From Aeromicrobium sp. IC_218 (GTDB taxonomy: Bacteria > Actinomycetota > Actinomycetes > Propionibacteriales > Nocardioidaceae): DNA of 64,000 bases. Numbering within the stretch: position 1 is the stretch's first letter; each line of letters starts with the position of its first letter. Position numbers and translations under genes: made by a program. Shown piece by piece: positions 55,601 to 64,000 of this stretch. Under the pieces are notes generated by a model, which did no database searches, was not told the DNA's origin, and saw only the letters and a list, made by a program, of their open reading frames with translations. Where the stretch lies: contig NZ_SJXM01000015.1 of assembly GCF_004336805.1 (NCBI RefSeq), forward strand, positions 1 through 64,000, read 5' to 3'.

Positions 55601-55760
55601 GGGCGTCCCTCCTGGAGGAAGTCATGGTGCGGACGGCCGCCCGCGAGAGTCGGCATGGTTCGCTCGCTGCGCTCGCTCACGGGCGTCCCTCCTGGAGGAA
55701 GTCATGGTGCGGACGGCCGCCCGCGAGAGTCGGCATGGTTCGCTCGCTGCGCTCGCTCAC
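55601..55760 (-). repeat. Two exact tandem copies of 80-bp MSERSER minicistron
   Basis: Bases 55601-55680 and 55681-55760 are identical. On the minus strand each copy starts GTGAGCGAGCGCAGCGAGCG, encodes 27 residues (MSERSER..., GGRP, ending EGRP), and ends TGA inside the next GTGA. The first GTG overlaps the stop of the 55757-56356 gene and the last TGA overlaps the GTG of the 54836-55600 gene. AGGAGG lies about 8 nt before each following start. With the copy at 2595-2674 this makes three units of the same length. Confidence 0.9.
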
Positions 55761-56356
55761 TGGCCCTCCTCCTGCTGCTGCGGCTCTCCCTCGGACGGCG
55801 GCTGACCGGTCTCGGCGGTCATCGCCGCGATGCTCTCGAAGTCGTCCACCTTCCAGGCGCCGTCCTGGCGCAGGAAGGCCACCTTCCAGCGGAAGTGGCG
55901 GCGCACCGCGGCCTTCTGGTCGGTGTTGGACACCGACGCGTCGACGGCCACGAGCACCTCGGCCGAGTCGGGGTCGAAGGAGTCGATGGCGACGGCCAGC
56001 ACCTCGGGGTCACTGCTGCGCTGCTTGCGCGAGGCCAGGGTGCCGAAGATCGCCTCGGTGACCTGGTCGAACTGCTCGCGGTAGTCCGTGGTCAGGAGCC
56101 CGGACATGCGCTCCTGGTAGTCGTCGAGCTCGGCGACGTCGTAGGTGTTGTACGCGGTGGCGAAGTCGTTCGCCGCCGTGACGAGGTCCTGGCGGGACGA
56201 CGCGTCGTCGTCGCCGGCGAAGGCGCGCGGCACGACGAGCCCGACGACGCCGACCAGCACGCCCACGACGACGAGCGCCGTGAGCAGCCGGACGATCCCT
56301 CGGGGCGGTGCGTCGGTCACCTCGCCGTGCTCGGTCCCAGAAGCAGCGCGCTCCAT
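55757..56356 (-). CDS. Mce-associated membrane protein
   Basis: 199 residues: a short cytosolic N terminus, one transmembrane helix (about residues 21-45), and an extracytoplasmic domain with the Mas-like TTDYREQFDQVTEAIFGTL and KVAFLRQDGAWKVDDFE. The C-terminal tail is Gln/Glu-rich. The ATG at 56356 is about 40 bp inside the mceF gene, so translation is coupled. Its TGA overlaps the start of the first tandem minicistron. Confidence 0.82.
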   Translation of the reverse strand: MERAASGTEHGEVTDAPPRGIVRLLTALVVVGVLVGVVGLVVPRAFAGDDDASSRQDLVTAANDFATAYNTYDVAELDDYQERMSGLLTTDYREQFDQVTEAIFGTLASRKQRSSDPEVLAVAIDSFDPDSAEVLVAVDASVSNTDQKAAVRRHFRWKVAFLRQDGAWKVDDFESIAAMTAETGQPPSEGEPQQQEEGQ

Positions 56357-57507
56357 GTGTTCTCTCCCTCGGTGGACGGCTTCCCCTCCGAAGCCGCAGG
56401 CGGTCGGTTCACGGAGGACGTCCTCGAGCCGCGCGGCACCAGGTCGGGGTCGGCGCAGTCGGTGCCGACGTCGAACTCGGCCGGCGAACGGTCCTCCGGA
56501 GGCCGGTCCGCGGCAGTGTATCCAGCCTCGCAGGCCTTGGGCTGCGGCGTCAGGACCAGGCCGAAGGACGCGTCGTAGCGTCCGTCGGGGCCCTTGTCGA
56601 CCACGCTGTAGGAGCCCTGGACGAGGTACGGGTACAGGATGTAGATGGCCTGCAGGCCGGCCGTGCGGCGCGACAGCGGCTCGATCGAGGACGTCAGGTT
56701 GCCCAGCAGCTCGGTGAGGTTCTCCTCGTTCTCCCCCACGACGGCGTCGACGAGCGCGGCGCTGTCGGACCCCTCGTCGAGCAGCCGCCGGATGTCCGGG
56801 TCGGCGTCGACGAGCGTGTCGGAGAGCAGCCGCAGGTCGCGCGAGAACGAGCCGATCTGCTCGCTCTTGTCGACCTGCGTCTGCAGCACCGAGTCCGAGT
56901 CGCGGATGAGCCGGCGCGTGGCGTCGAGGTTCTCGGTCGCGTCGGCGACGACCTCCATCGAGGTGTCCAGGATGCGCGACAGGTCGGCCCCGACGCCCTC
57001 GAAGGCCTGGCCGAGCTCGTCGACCACGACGGCGAGGTCCTGGGTGTCGACCGAGGCGACCAGGTCGTTGACGTCGAGCAGCACGGTCGCCGTGTCGAGC
57101 GGGATGCGCGTGTCCTCCTGGGCGATGGTCGAGCCCTCGGCCAGGTACGGCTCGCCGTCGGCGCGCGGGCGCAGGTCGACGTACTGCTCGCCGATCGCGG
57201 ACTTGTTGGCCACGCGGGCCTCGACGTCGGCCGGGATGCGCGGGGCGTCGTCCTCCAGGTCGAGCCGGGCCTCCACGCCCTCCTCGACGAACTGCAGGTC
57301 GCCGACGCGCCCCACGCCGATGCCGCGGTAGGTCACCTCGGCCCCGACGAAGATGCCGCCGGAGTCGGCGAAGGTCGCCACGACCGGGTAGGTGCGGTCG
57401 ATCACGAGCCGGTCGAGCTCGGCGTAGCGGCCGCCGACGAACGCGCCGCCGAGCACCGTGATCAGCGCGAACACGATCAGCTGGACCTTGGTCAGTCGGG
57501 TGATCAT
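56317..57507 (-). CDS. Mce-family protein MceF-like
   Basis: 396 residues. One N-terminal helix (RLTKVQLIVFALITVLGGAFVGG) is followed by the Mce/MlaD domain (YRGIGVGRVGDLQFVEEGVEARLDLED) and a long helical region. Mce proteins form a hexameric tunnel carrying lipids or sterols across the envelope. As the sixth Mce gene, MceF is the expected position. The ATG overlaps the mceE stop by 4 bp. Confidence 0.88.
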   Translation of the reverse strand: MITRLTKVQLIVFALITVLGGAFVGGRYAELDRLVIDRTYPVVATFADSGGIFVGAEVTYRGIGVGRVGDLQFVEEGVEARLDLEDDAPRIPADVEARVANKSAIGEQYVDLRPRADGEPYLAEGSTIAQEDTRIPLDTATVLLDVNDLVASVDTQDLAVVVDELGQAFEGVGADLSRILDTSMEVVADATENLDATRRLIRDSDSVLQTQVDKSEQIGSFSRDLRLLSDTLVDADPDIRRLLDEGSDSAALVDAVVGENEENLTELLGNLTSSIEPLSRRTAGLQAIYILYPYLVQGSYSVVDKGPDGRYDASFGLVLTPQPKACEAGYTAADRPPEDRSPAEFDVGTDCADPDLVPRGSRTSSVNRPPAASEGKPSTEGENTWSALLLGPSTAR

Positions 57508-58892
57508 CGGGTCACCACCGGGTCGAGGAGGGCCGCGGCCAGGTCGGTGCGCGGGACGCCGGCCGGGACGCTGAGCGTCGTGGGCACGGCGGCGGCACCC
57601 ACCGCGGGGCGGCAGAGCCGGAAGAGTCCGCAGAACCAGTTGTCCGGCTCCTCGGCCGCGGGCTCGTCGCCCTGGCCCGGCGTGGGCGCCGTGCTGGGCG
57701 CCGGCGCCGGGGCCTGCCCGGACGGCTGCTTGCCCGGCACCGGCAGCGACGGGGCGGGAGTGGTGCCGCCCGGCGTCCCGGACTGCTCGGGGACGTAGCC
57801 CCGCACGAGGCCGAGCAGGTCGTCCAGCGGCTCACCGGCCTTCTGCGGGTCGCCGCGCAGACCGCCGCCGATCGCGTCCAGCAGGCCGTCGAGGTCGAGC
57901 ACCTGGGCCAGCGTGTCGGCCCCGAGGTCGATGCGCATCGACAGGTTCGTGTAGTCGCCCGGGTCGTAGGCCTTGGCCTCCTTCAGCGTCTTGCCGACGA
58001 TCGCGTCGGTGAACGGGAAGGTCAGCAGCGCCTGGAACGAGGTGACCAGGTCGTCCGCGGCCGTGCCGAGGTTGGTGAGCGTGGGCTGGAGCGCCTTGAG
58101 GTCGGCCACGACGTCCTCCTTGGACGCGCGCACGACCCGGGTGCCGACCTCGCTGAGCTCCTCGAGACCCTCGAGCAGCGTCACGAGCGCCTTGCGCTGG
58201 CCGTCGACGACGCGCAGCGCGTCGGGCACCTGGTCCAGGGCGCCGGTGATGGCCTTCTCCTGCTCCTGCGTGCGGCGGGCGAGGCGGTCGACCTTCTCGA
58301 GCGTGGTGAGGATGCGCGCCTTGTTGTCGTCCAGGCGCGCGGCCAGGTCGCCGGCGTTGGTGAGCAGCCGCTTGACCTCGGCCTCGTTGCCGTCGAGCGC
58401 GCGGTTGAGCTCGCGGACGATGGTCTGGGTCTTCTCCAGGCCGCTGCCGTTGAGCAGCAGCGAGGCGGCGCTCAGCACCTCCTCGACCTCGGGGTTGCGT
58501 CCGGTCTGGCTCAACGGGATGGTGTCGCCGTCGTCGAGCTCGCCGGCCGCGCCCTGCTCGGGCGCCTCGAGCGACACGAACTTCTCGCCCAGCAGGCTGG
58601 TCTGGCGGATCGTGGCCCGCGCGTTGTCGGGCAGCTTCACGTCGCGGTTCAGCGTGAGGTCGACCTCCGCCGTCCAGCCGTCGAGCCGCACGTCGCTGAC
58701 CTTGCCCACCGGGACCTCGTCGACCCGCACGCCGCTCTGCGGCACCAGGTCCAGGACGTCACGGAACTGCACCGTGACGGTGTAGGGGTCGTCGCCGACG
58801 TCGGCGCCGCCGGGCAGCGGGACGTCGTAGGGCGACATCGAGCAGCCCGAGAGCAGGGCGGCCGCGACGCCGGTCACCAGGATCCGCTTCAC
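57504..58892 (-). CDS. Mce-family lipoprotein MceE-like (LprN type)
   Basis: 462 residues from GTG 58892, in a 4-bp overlap with mceD. A signal peptide ends in the lipobox ALLSGC, as for MceE/LprN, which anchors this subunit by lipid. The MlaD domain (VTVQFRDVLDLVPQSGVRVDEVPVGKVSDVRL) is followed by coiled-coil helices, and a long Pro/Ala/Gly-rich C-terminal segment (GTTPAPSLPVPG...). Confidence 0.88.
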   Translation of the reverse strand: MKRILVTGVAAALLSGCSMSPYDVPLPGGADVGDDPYTVTVQFRDVLDLVPQSGVRVDEVPVGKVSDVRLDGWTAEVDLTLNRDVKLPDNARATIRQTSLLGEKFVSLEAPEQGAAGELDDGDTIPLSQTGRNPEVEEVLSAASLLLNGSGLEKTQTIVRELNRALDGNEAEVKRLLTNAGDLAARLDDNKARILTTLEKVDRLARRTQEQEKAITGALDQVPDALRVVDGQRKALVTLLEGLEELSEVGTRVVRASKEDVVADLKALQPTLTNLGTAADDLVTSFQALLTFPFTDAIVGKTLKEAKAYDPGDYTNLSMRIDLGADTLAQVLDLDGLLDAIGGGLRGDPQKAGEPLDDLLGLVRGYVPEQSGTPGGTTPAPSLPVPGKQPSGQAPAPAPSTAPTPGQGDEPAAEEPDNWFCGLFRLCRPAVGAAAVPTTLSVPAGVPRTDLAAALLDPVVTR

Positions 58893-60100
58893 GGCGCCAC
58901 CCCCAGCATGTCCTCGATGGAGTCGTTGACCCGGTCGGGCTGCGTCGTGGCGACGGTGCCGCCCGTCGCAGGCACGCCGACCGCGGCCCGGTTGCGGGCG
59001 GCGGAGCCCTCGGCCGTCTTGCCGCCGCCGGTGAGACCGCCCAGCAGGTCGCCGACCGTCTTGCACAGGTCGGTGGACTCCTTGCCGCTCTCGCCGAGCA
59101 GCGTGCACAGGAAGGTCTTCGGGTCCTCGAGCCCGCCGAACAGCATCTTCTCGATGTTGCTGCGGTTGTCGAGGGTGCCGTAGCGGCCGTTGTAGGTGAG
59201 GGCGACGTTCGAGAGCGCGGTGGGCGCGTCGACGGCCACCTGCTCGAGCGCGTCGCGGTGCTTGACCAGCACCCGCGAGATGGACGTCAGGTCGGCCACG
59301 TCCTTGCCCAGCACCGAGCGGTTCTCCTTGACCAGGTCGCGCACGTCGACCAGGGCCAGGCCGAGCTGGTCGACCGTGGCCGCGAGGTCCTCGCGCTCCC
59401 CCTCGAGCACCTTCGCGACGTCCGCGGTGCTGTCGTTGAAGCTGCGGACGGTGGCGTCGTTCTCGCGCAGCATGGCCACGAACTCGGAGATCTCGCGCAC
59501 CGAGCCGAACAGGTCGTCGGAGCTGTTCTCCAGGGTCTGGCTGAGCTGTCCGACGTCACGGATGGTGTCGTTGACCTGCTGGCCCTCGCCGTCGAGCTGG
59601 CGCGCGCCGGCGTCGAGCAGCTTGCTCAGCGAGCCGTCCTTGTTGGCGCCCTTCGGGCCGAGCGCGACCGACAGGTCGTCGAGCGACTCGTAGACCTGGT
59701 CGAGCTCGACCGGCACCGCGGTGCGGTCGTGCGGGACGTGCGCGGACGCCTTCAGCTTCGCGCCCTTCGTGTAGGCCGGGGCGAGCTGGACGAACCGGTC
59801 ACCGACCACCGAGGGCGAGACCAGCACGGCCTTCACGTCGGCGGGCAGGTCGACGTCGCCCTGGTACTCGATCGTGGCGCGGACCACGTCGCCGCGCGGC
59901 TCGAGCTTCGTCACCCGGCCGACCGGCACGCCGAGCACCTTGACGTCCGAACCCTCGTACAGGCTGTTCGTCGCGGTGAAGTCGGCGGTGATCGTCTTGG
60001 TGCCGTCGCGCTCGCTCAGCACGACGACCGCGGCGACGACCAGGGCCAGGAGGACCAGCGCGGACAGGATCCGGCCGGTGCGGGACAGCAGCGCGCTCAC
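58889..60100 (-). CDS. Mce-family protein MceD-like
   Basis: 403 residues. N-terminal helix (RILSALVLLALVVAAVVVLS), MlaD domain (TATNSLYEGSDVKVLGVPVGRVTKLEPRG), then a helical tail. The short hydrophobic start fits membrane anchoring. It is coupled to mceC and mceE by 4-bp overlaps. Confidence 0.88.
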   Translation of the reverse strand: MSALLSRTGRILSALVLLALVVAAVVVLSERDGTKTITADFTATNSLYEGSDVKVLGVPVGRVTKLEPRGDVVRATIEYQGDVDLPADVKAVLVSPSVVGDRFVQLAPAYTKGAKLKASAHVPHDRTAVPVELDQVYESLDDLSVALGPKGANKDGSLSKLLDAGARQLDGEGQQVNDTIRDVGQLSQTLENSSDDLFGSVREISEFVAMLRENDATVRSFNDSTADVAKVLEGEREDLAATVDQLGLALVDVRDLVKENRSVLGKDVADLTSISRVLVKHRDALEQVAVDAPTALSNVALTYNGRYGTLDNRSNIEKMLFGGLEDPKTFLCTLLGESGKESTDLCKTVGDLLGGLTGGGKTAEGSAARNRAAVGVPATGGTVATTQPDRVNDSIEDMLGVAP

Positions 60101-61092
60101 TTCGTCACCCCCAGGGCTTCCTTGAGCTGCTGGGCCAGGCCGAGGTTCGGCGGCAGGCCCGCGATGTAGGAGTCGAACCAGGGTCCGGACCCCAGCGCGT
60201 TGGCGAACACGGTGTCGAACGGCGCCATGACCCGCAGCGCCTCGTCCAGGCTCGCCTCGTGCTTGCGCAGCATCGTCGTGACCTTGCCCAGCTGGGTGAG
60301 CGCCGGCTTGAGGTCGGCGCGCGTGTCCTTGACCAGGCCGCGCAGCTCGGTGGAGATGCGCTGGGTCGACACGAGCAGGCGGTGGATCTCGTCGCGACGG
60401 GCCGACACGGCGCTGAACAGGACGTCGGAGTCCTCGAACAGCGTCTGCAGCTCCTCGTTGCGCGAGCTGACCACCGTGGTGACGGTGCGCAGGTTGCCCA
60501 GCAGCGACTGGATCTGCTCGTCGCGGGCGGCGAGATTGCGCGACACGGCCGAGACGCCGCGCAGGGCGCCGCGGAACTCCTCGGGCGTGCGCTGGGCGAC
60601 GTCGGACAGCGTCGTCAGGGCGGTGCTGATCTGCTGCACGTCGAGCCGGTCGGTGGTCTCGCTGAGCTCGGAGAACGCCTCGACCACGTTGTACGGCGCG
60701 ATGGTGCGCTCGAGCGGGATCGTGGCGCCGGCCTCGAGGTCGCCCTCGCCCTGCGGCGTGAGCGCGAGGTACTCCGCGCCCAGCAGCGTCCGGACCTTGA
60801 TCTGCGCGGACGTCTCGGACCCGAGCTCGGCGCCCTTGTCGAGCTGGAACCGGACCTTCACCCGGTCGCCGTCCAGGGCGATCGCCTTGACCTCGCCGAC
60901 GGGGACGCCGGCCACGCGGACCTCGTCGCCGGACTGCAGCGCGCCGACCTCGGCCATCTCGGCGTAGTAGGTGTCGCCACCGCCGATCAGCGGCAGCTGA
61001 TCGGCCCGGAAGGCGGCCAGCATCATCGCCCCGATCGCGGCGAAGCCGACGATGCCGATCGTGGTGTGGTTGCGCTCGCGGAAGGGCTTCAC
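60097..61092 (-). CDS. Mce-family protein MceC-like
   Basis: 331 residues from GTG 61092, which overlaps the mceB stop (GTGA). N-terminal helix (TTIGIVGFAAIGAMMLAAF), MlaD domain (AEVGALQSGDEVRVAGVPVGEVKAIALDG) and helical tail ending near FDSYIAGLPPNLGLAQQLKEALG. Confidence 0.87.
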   Translation of the reverse strand: MKPFRERNHTTIGIVGFAAIGAMMLAAFRADQLPLIGGGDTYYAEMAEVGALQSGDEVRVAGVPVGEVKAIALDGDRVKVRFQLDKGAELGSETSAQIKVRTLLGAEYLALTPQGEGDLEAGATIPLERTIAPYNVVEAFSELSETTDRLDVQQISTALTTLSDVAQRTPEEFRGALRGVSAVSRNLAARDEQIQSLLGNLRTVTTVVSSRNEELQTLFEDSDVLFSAVSARRDEIHRLLVSTQRISTELRGLVKDTRADLKPALTQLGKVTTMLRKHEASLDEALRVMAPFDTVFANALGSGPWFDSYIAGLPPNLGLAQQLKEALGVTK

Positions 61093-62162
61093 GACTCGCA
61101 CCTCGCTCCGCCGACCTGCAGGCCGTCGTCGCCGCCGATCTGCAGGCGGGTCTCCTCGTCCAGGCCGAGCAGCGGGATGCTGGGCAGCTCCACCACGCCC
61201 TTGATGTCGCACAGGTAGAAGTTGAAGTACGAGCCGTACGACGCCGACGTGCCGAGCTTCTTCATCTTGATCGGCAGGATGTCGAGCGAGGTCGCGGTCT
61301 GCTGCAGGTTCTTCTTCGTGCTGAGCTTCTTGGTCAGCGTGTTGAGCTGGCGGACGTCCTCGGTCAGCGCGGGACGGCCCTCGACCAGCAGGTCGGACGT
61401 CTCGTCGGTGAGGTCGGAGACCGCGTCGACCGAGTCCAGGATCGCGTTGCGGTCCTGCTTGAGCCCGGTGACGAACTGCTGGAGCGTGTCGATCATGTCG
61501 CCCAGCTCCTCGTCGCGGCGCCCGACGGTGTCGAGCACGTCGTCGAGGTTCACCACGACGTCGCCGATGAGCTCGTCGCGCTCGGCGAGCGTGCCGGTCA
61601 GCGACGCGGTGCGGTCGAGCAGCCGCTCCACCGAGCCGCTCTCGCCCTGCAGCGTCTGGATGATCTCGTAGGCCAGCTTGTTGGTGTCGTCGGGCGAGAG
61701 CGCCTGGAACACCGGCTTGAACCCGTTGAGCAGCACGTCCAGGTCGAGCGCCTCCTCGGTGCGCGAGTCCGGGATCGTCGCGCCGTCCTTCAGCGGGGAC
61801 TGCGCGCCGTCGGCGCCCTGGCTCAGCGCGATGTAGCGCTGGCCGACCAGGTTGCGGAAGCGGATCTGCGCGTGGGTGTTCTCGGTCAGCCGGTGGTCGG
61901 CGTCGACCTCGAAGGTGACCAGCGCCTGGTCGCGGTCGTGGATCTCGATCTTCTCCACCGCGCCGACCGCGACGCCGGCGATGCGGACGTCGTCGCCCTT
62001 GGCCATGCCGGTGACGTCCTGGAAGACCGCCCGGTACTGCGTGCGCTCGCCGAACGAGCCGTTGCCGAGCAGCAGCATGAGGAACACGGTGGCCACGGCG
62101 GTGGCGGTCAGGAACGCCACGAGCTTGACCAGCGCGGCGATCGAGGCCTTATCGAGCTTCAT
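61089..62162 (-). CDS. Mce-family protein MceB-like
   Basis: 357 residues with N-terminal helix LVKLVAFLTATAVATVFLMLLLG, MlaD domain (YRAVFQDVTGMAKGDDVRIAGVAVGAVEKIEIHD) and a conserved NLVGQRYIAL. ATG overlaps mceA by 14 bp. Order in the operon supports the B position. Confidence 0.88.
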   Translation of the reverse strand: MKLDKASIAALVKLVAFLTATAVATVFLMLLLGNGSFGERTQYRAVFQDVTGMAKGDDVRIAGVAVGAVEKIEIHDRDQALVTFEVDADHRLTENTHAQIRFRNLVGQRYIALSQGADGAQSPLKDGATIPDSRTEEALDLDVLLNGFKPVFQALSPDDTNKLAYEIIQTLQGESGSVERLLDRTASLTGTLAERDELIGDVVVNLDDVLDTVGRRDEELGDMIDTLQQFVTGLKQDRNAILDSVDAVSDLTDETSDLLVEGRPALTEDVRQLNTLTKKLSTKKNLQQTATSLDILPIKMKKLGTSASYGSYFNFYLCDIKGVVELPSIPLLGLDEETRLQIGGDDGLQVGGARCES

Positions 62163-63495
62163 CGACCCGCACCTCCGATCCGCGGACGACCGGGCTCAGC
62201 AGCAGCCCGCCGACGTCGGGCACGTCGGCCTCGCCGAGACCGAGCTGGGCCCGCAGCAGGGTGTCGAGCGCGTCGCGCTCGGCCGCGCCGTCGGTGACGA
62301 CGCTCGGCTGGACGGCCTCGCCGAGGCCGCCGGCCGGCGCGCGGAACTTGTTGTGGTCGCCCTTCAGGCCGACCAGCTCGTACAGCTCGGCCGAGCCGCC
62401 CGGGAACGGGTTCTCCTGGTCGTAGGGCGGGTTGGGCAGGTCCAGGCAGGTCGGGTCGGTGAGCGGGCTCTCGAGCGCCTTGCGCGTGAGCGCCGCCCGC
62501 TCGTCCTTCTCGTAGCCGGTGGGCTGGCCGGTGAGCGGCAGCAGCTCGAGCTTGATGTGCACGGTGTTGTCCCGGTAGACGTCGTCGAGCTTGGGGATGA
62601 TGTTGGCCATCCCCTCCAGGAAGCAAGGGAACGCGCGCGAGTACTCGGCGGTGATCTGGAGCGCCTCGCGCGAGAGGGCCGGCAGGTCGACCAGGTTGTC
62701 CTCGTTGGCCCGCAGCAGTGCGTCCAGGCGGCCGGTCAGCTCGTCGCCCTCCTGGAAGAACGCGGCCAGCTGCGAGCGCTTGGCCACGATGGTGTCGCCG
62801 GTGACGACGGCGTTGCTCAACAGGCGGCCGAGGTCGGGCATCGCGTCGGCGTAGGTGTCGGCGACCGTGCCGAGCTTCTCGACGTCGTCGATGAGCTGGG
62901 GCACCTCGGGGTTGATCTCCGCGAGGTACGCGTCGAGGTCGACGAGCATGTCGCCGAGCCGGTCGCCGCGGCCCTCCAGGGCGGTGGACAGCGCCGACAA
63001 CGTGTGGCCGAGGTCCTCGGGCGAGACCGCCTCGAGCACCGGGTAGAGGTTGTTGAGCAGGGTCTCGACCTCGATCGGCACCTCGGCGCGCTCGATGACG
63101 TCGCCGGCCTGCAGCGTCCGGTCGCCGACCTGCTCGGGCGCGACGAGCTGGACGTACTTCTCGCCGAACAGCGTCTTGGGGACGATGCGGGCGCTGACGT
63201 CGGCCGGGACGGAGTCGATGGCGTCCGGGTCCATGGCGATCTGCATCGTCACGCCGTCGCCGTCGGTCTCGACCTCACGCACCTGGCCGACGATCATGCC
63301 GCGCAGCTTCACGTCGGCGTCGCTGCCCAGCGACAGGCCGACGTTGGACGCCTTCATGGTCACCGGCACGGAGTCGACGAACTTCTTCTCGAAGAACGCG
63401 TAGGTCAGCCAGACGAAGAACACGAGCAGCGCGACGAAGCCGACGCCGAGCACGCGCAGGCTGCTGGGCCGTTCCAGGACGGGGGTACGAGGCAT
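62149..63495 (-). CDS. Mce-family protein MceA-like
   Basis: 448 residues. Helix VLGVGFVALLVFFVWLTYAFF, MlaD domain (ASNVGLSLGSDADVKLRGMIVGQVREVETD), then a helical part with EVETLLNNLYPVLEAVSPEDL and an extended C-terminal region. First Mce gene after the permease, whose stop shares one base with this ATG. Confidence 0.88.
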   Translation of the reverse strand: MPRTPVLERPSSLRVLGVGFVALLVFFVWLTYAFFEKKFVDSVPVTMKASNVGLSLGSDADVKLRGMIVGQVREVETDGDGVTMQIAMDPDAIDSVPADVSARIVPKTLFGEKYVQLVAPEQVGDRTLQAGDVIERAEVPIEVETLLNNLYPVLEAVSPEDLGHTLSALSTALEGRGDRLGDMLVDLDAYLAEINPEVPQLIDDVEKLGTVADTYADAMPDLGRLLSNAVVTGDTIVAKRSQLAAFFQEGDELTGRLDALLRANEDNLVDLPALSREALQITAEYSRAFPCFLEGMANIIPKLDDVYRDNTVHIKLELLPLTGQPTGYEKDERAALTRKALESPLTDPTCLDLPNPPYDQENPFPGGSAELYELVGLKGDHNKFRAPAGGLGEAVQPSVVTDGAAERDALDTLLRAQLGLGEADVPDVGGLLLSPVVRGSEVRVDEAR

Positions 63496-64000
63496 CAGCC
63501 GGCCAGCCTCACGGTCGTGGTCGTGCCCCAGATCGCCATGGAGGCGAGCAGGTCGACGACGTTGATGGCCACGATCGAGGTGCGGACCGCCTTGCCCACC
63601 GCGACGCCGACGCCCGCGGGGCCGCCGGAGGCGTAGTAGCCGTGGTAGCAGTGGATGAGGATGACCACGACGGCGAAGACGAGCACCTTCGCGAAGCTCC
63701 AGAGCACGTCCTCGGGTGGCAGGAACGCGTTGAAGTAGTGGTCGTAGGTGCCCGGACTCTGTCCGTTGATCTGGGTGACCGTCAGCCGGGTCGCGAAGTA
63801 GGACGACAGCAGGCCGACGACGTACAGCGGGACGACGGCGATGAGGCCGGCGATCACCCGGGTCGTGACCAGGAACGGCAGCGACGGGATGGCCATGACC
63901 TCGAGGGCGTCGACCTCCTCGGAGATGCGCATCGCGCCGAGCTGGGCGGTGAAGCCGCAGCCGACGGTGGCGGCCAGCGCGATGCCGGCGACGATCGGCG
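63495..64000 (-). CDS. MlaE/YrbE-family permease subunit (5' end beyond window)
   Basis: Membrane permease of an ABC-type lipid importer; the visible part is the C-terminal half (residues after an unseen N terminus). It reads GIALAATVGCGFTAQLGAMRISEEVDALEVMAIPS, the conserved cytosolic coupling-helix motif of YrbE/MlaE, followed by at least four hydrophobic segments. mce operons usually hold two yrbE genes. This one precedes mceA directly, so it is the YrbE-B position. Confidence 0.88.
   Translation of the reverse strand, partial: PIVAGIALAATVGCGFTAQLGAMRISEEVDALEVMAIPSLPFLVTTRVIAGLIAVVPLYVVGLLSSYFATRLTVTQINGQSPGTYDHYFNAFLPPEDVLWSFAKVLVFAVVVILIHCYHGYYASGGPAGVGVAVGKAVRTSIVAINVVDLLASMAIWGTTTTVRLAG

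Noticed and set aside
55601-55760. CRISPR-like direct repeats
   Set aside because: Only two 80-bp units without spacers; each unit is coding and coupled in frame architecture, with no cas genes nearby.

Overview
The window is a high-GC chromosomal segment from an actinobacterium. The evidence is the heavy use of GTG and TTG starts, a SigK/RskA pair, a mycothiol-dependent-type enzyme, an mce lipid-transport operon, a two-Cys-pair S14, a GlnR/NnaR-style nitrate cluster, and RpoB beginning MAASR. Gene content and protein flavour fit Propionibacteriales (Nocardioidaceae, for example an Aeromicrobium or Nocardioides relative). The genus is inference. No rRNA, tRNA, insertion sequence, prophage or CRISPR was seen.

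Layout. 1-6.2 kb: sigma-K/anti-sigma-K pair (5' end cut), an M20 peptidase and an MFS exporter joined through an 80-bp minicistron, and a secreted CHAP protein with five Ig-like repeats. 6.2-9.0 kb: map-adk-secY. 9.1-19.1 kb: the complete S10-spc ribosomal protein operon (rpsJ to rplO, 21 genes), ending in an intrinsic terminator before secY. 19.2-24.9 kb: a lipoprotein, then an AraC regulator divergent from a Baeyer-Villiger-type monooxygenase, a ChoD-like GMC oxidoreductase and an acetoacetate-decarboxylase-like protein. 24.9-34.9 kb: nitrate assimilation in three minus-strand units (narK-nasA-FAD/BFD reductase; nirB-nirD-nnaR; cbiX-like chelatase). 35.0-39.5 kb: the str operon rpsL-rpsG-fusA-tuf. 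39.5-44.4 kb: an operon of hydroxyacid-oxoacid transhydrogenase, a YdiJ-type FAD/Fe-S dehydrogenase and a DinB-like protein. 44.5-47.2 kb: lipoprotein, Nudix hydrolase, acyltransferase. 47.2-54.8 kb: rpoB-rpoC. 54.8-64.0 kb: an mce operon (yrbE-type permease, mceA-F, two Mce-associated proteins) running off the right edge.

How genes work together. NarK imports nitrate. NasA and its reductase convert it to nitrite, NirBD makes ammonium, and the CbiX-like enzyme is a plausible source of sirohaem for NirB. NnaR is the likely co-regulator. All three units share one 21-bp promoter motif. The transhydrogenase is expected to produce D-2-hydroxyglutarate and the overlapping dehydrogenase to return it to 2-oxoglutarate.

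The most unusual structures are an 80-bp, self-contained, translationally coupled minicistron (27 codons starting MSERSER, with its own Shine-Dalgarno for the next gene), present once between the MFS and M20 genes and as a perfect tandem pair between the two Mce-associated genes; the three-copy nitrate promoter; a C-terminal extra domain on L4; a set of leaderless promoters; and a palindrome just upstream of the rpoB promoter. The only stretch over 300 bp without a gene is 18818-19292, which holds the S10 promoter and a long leader.
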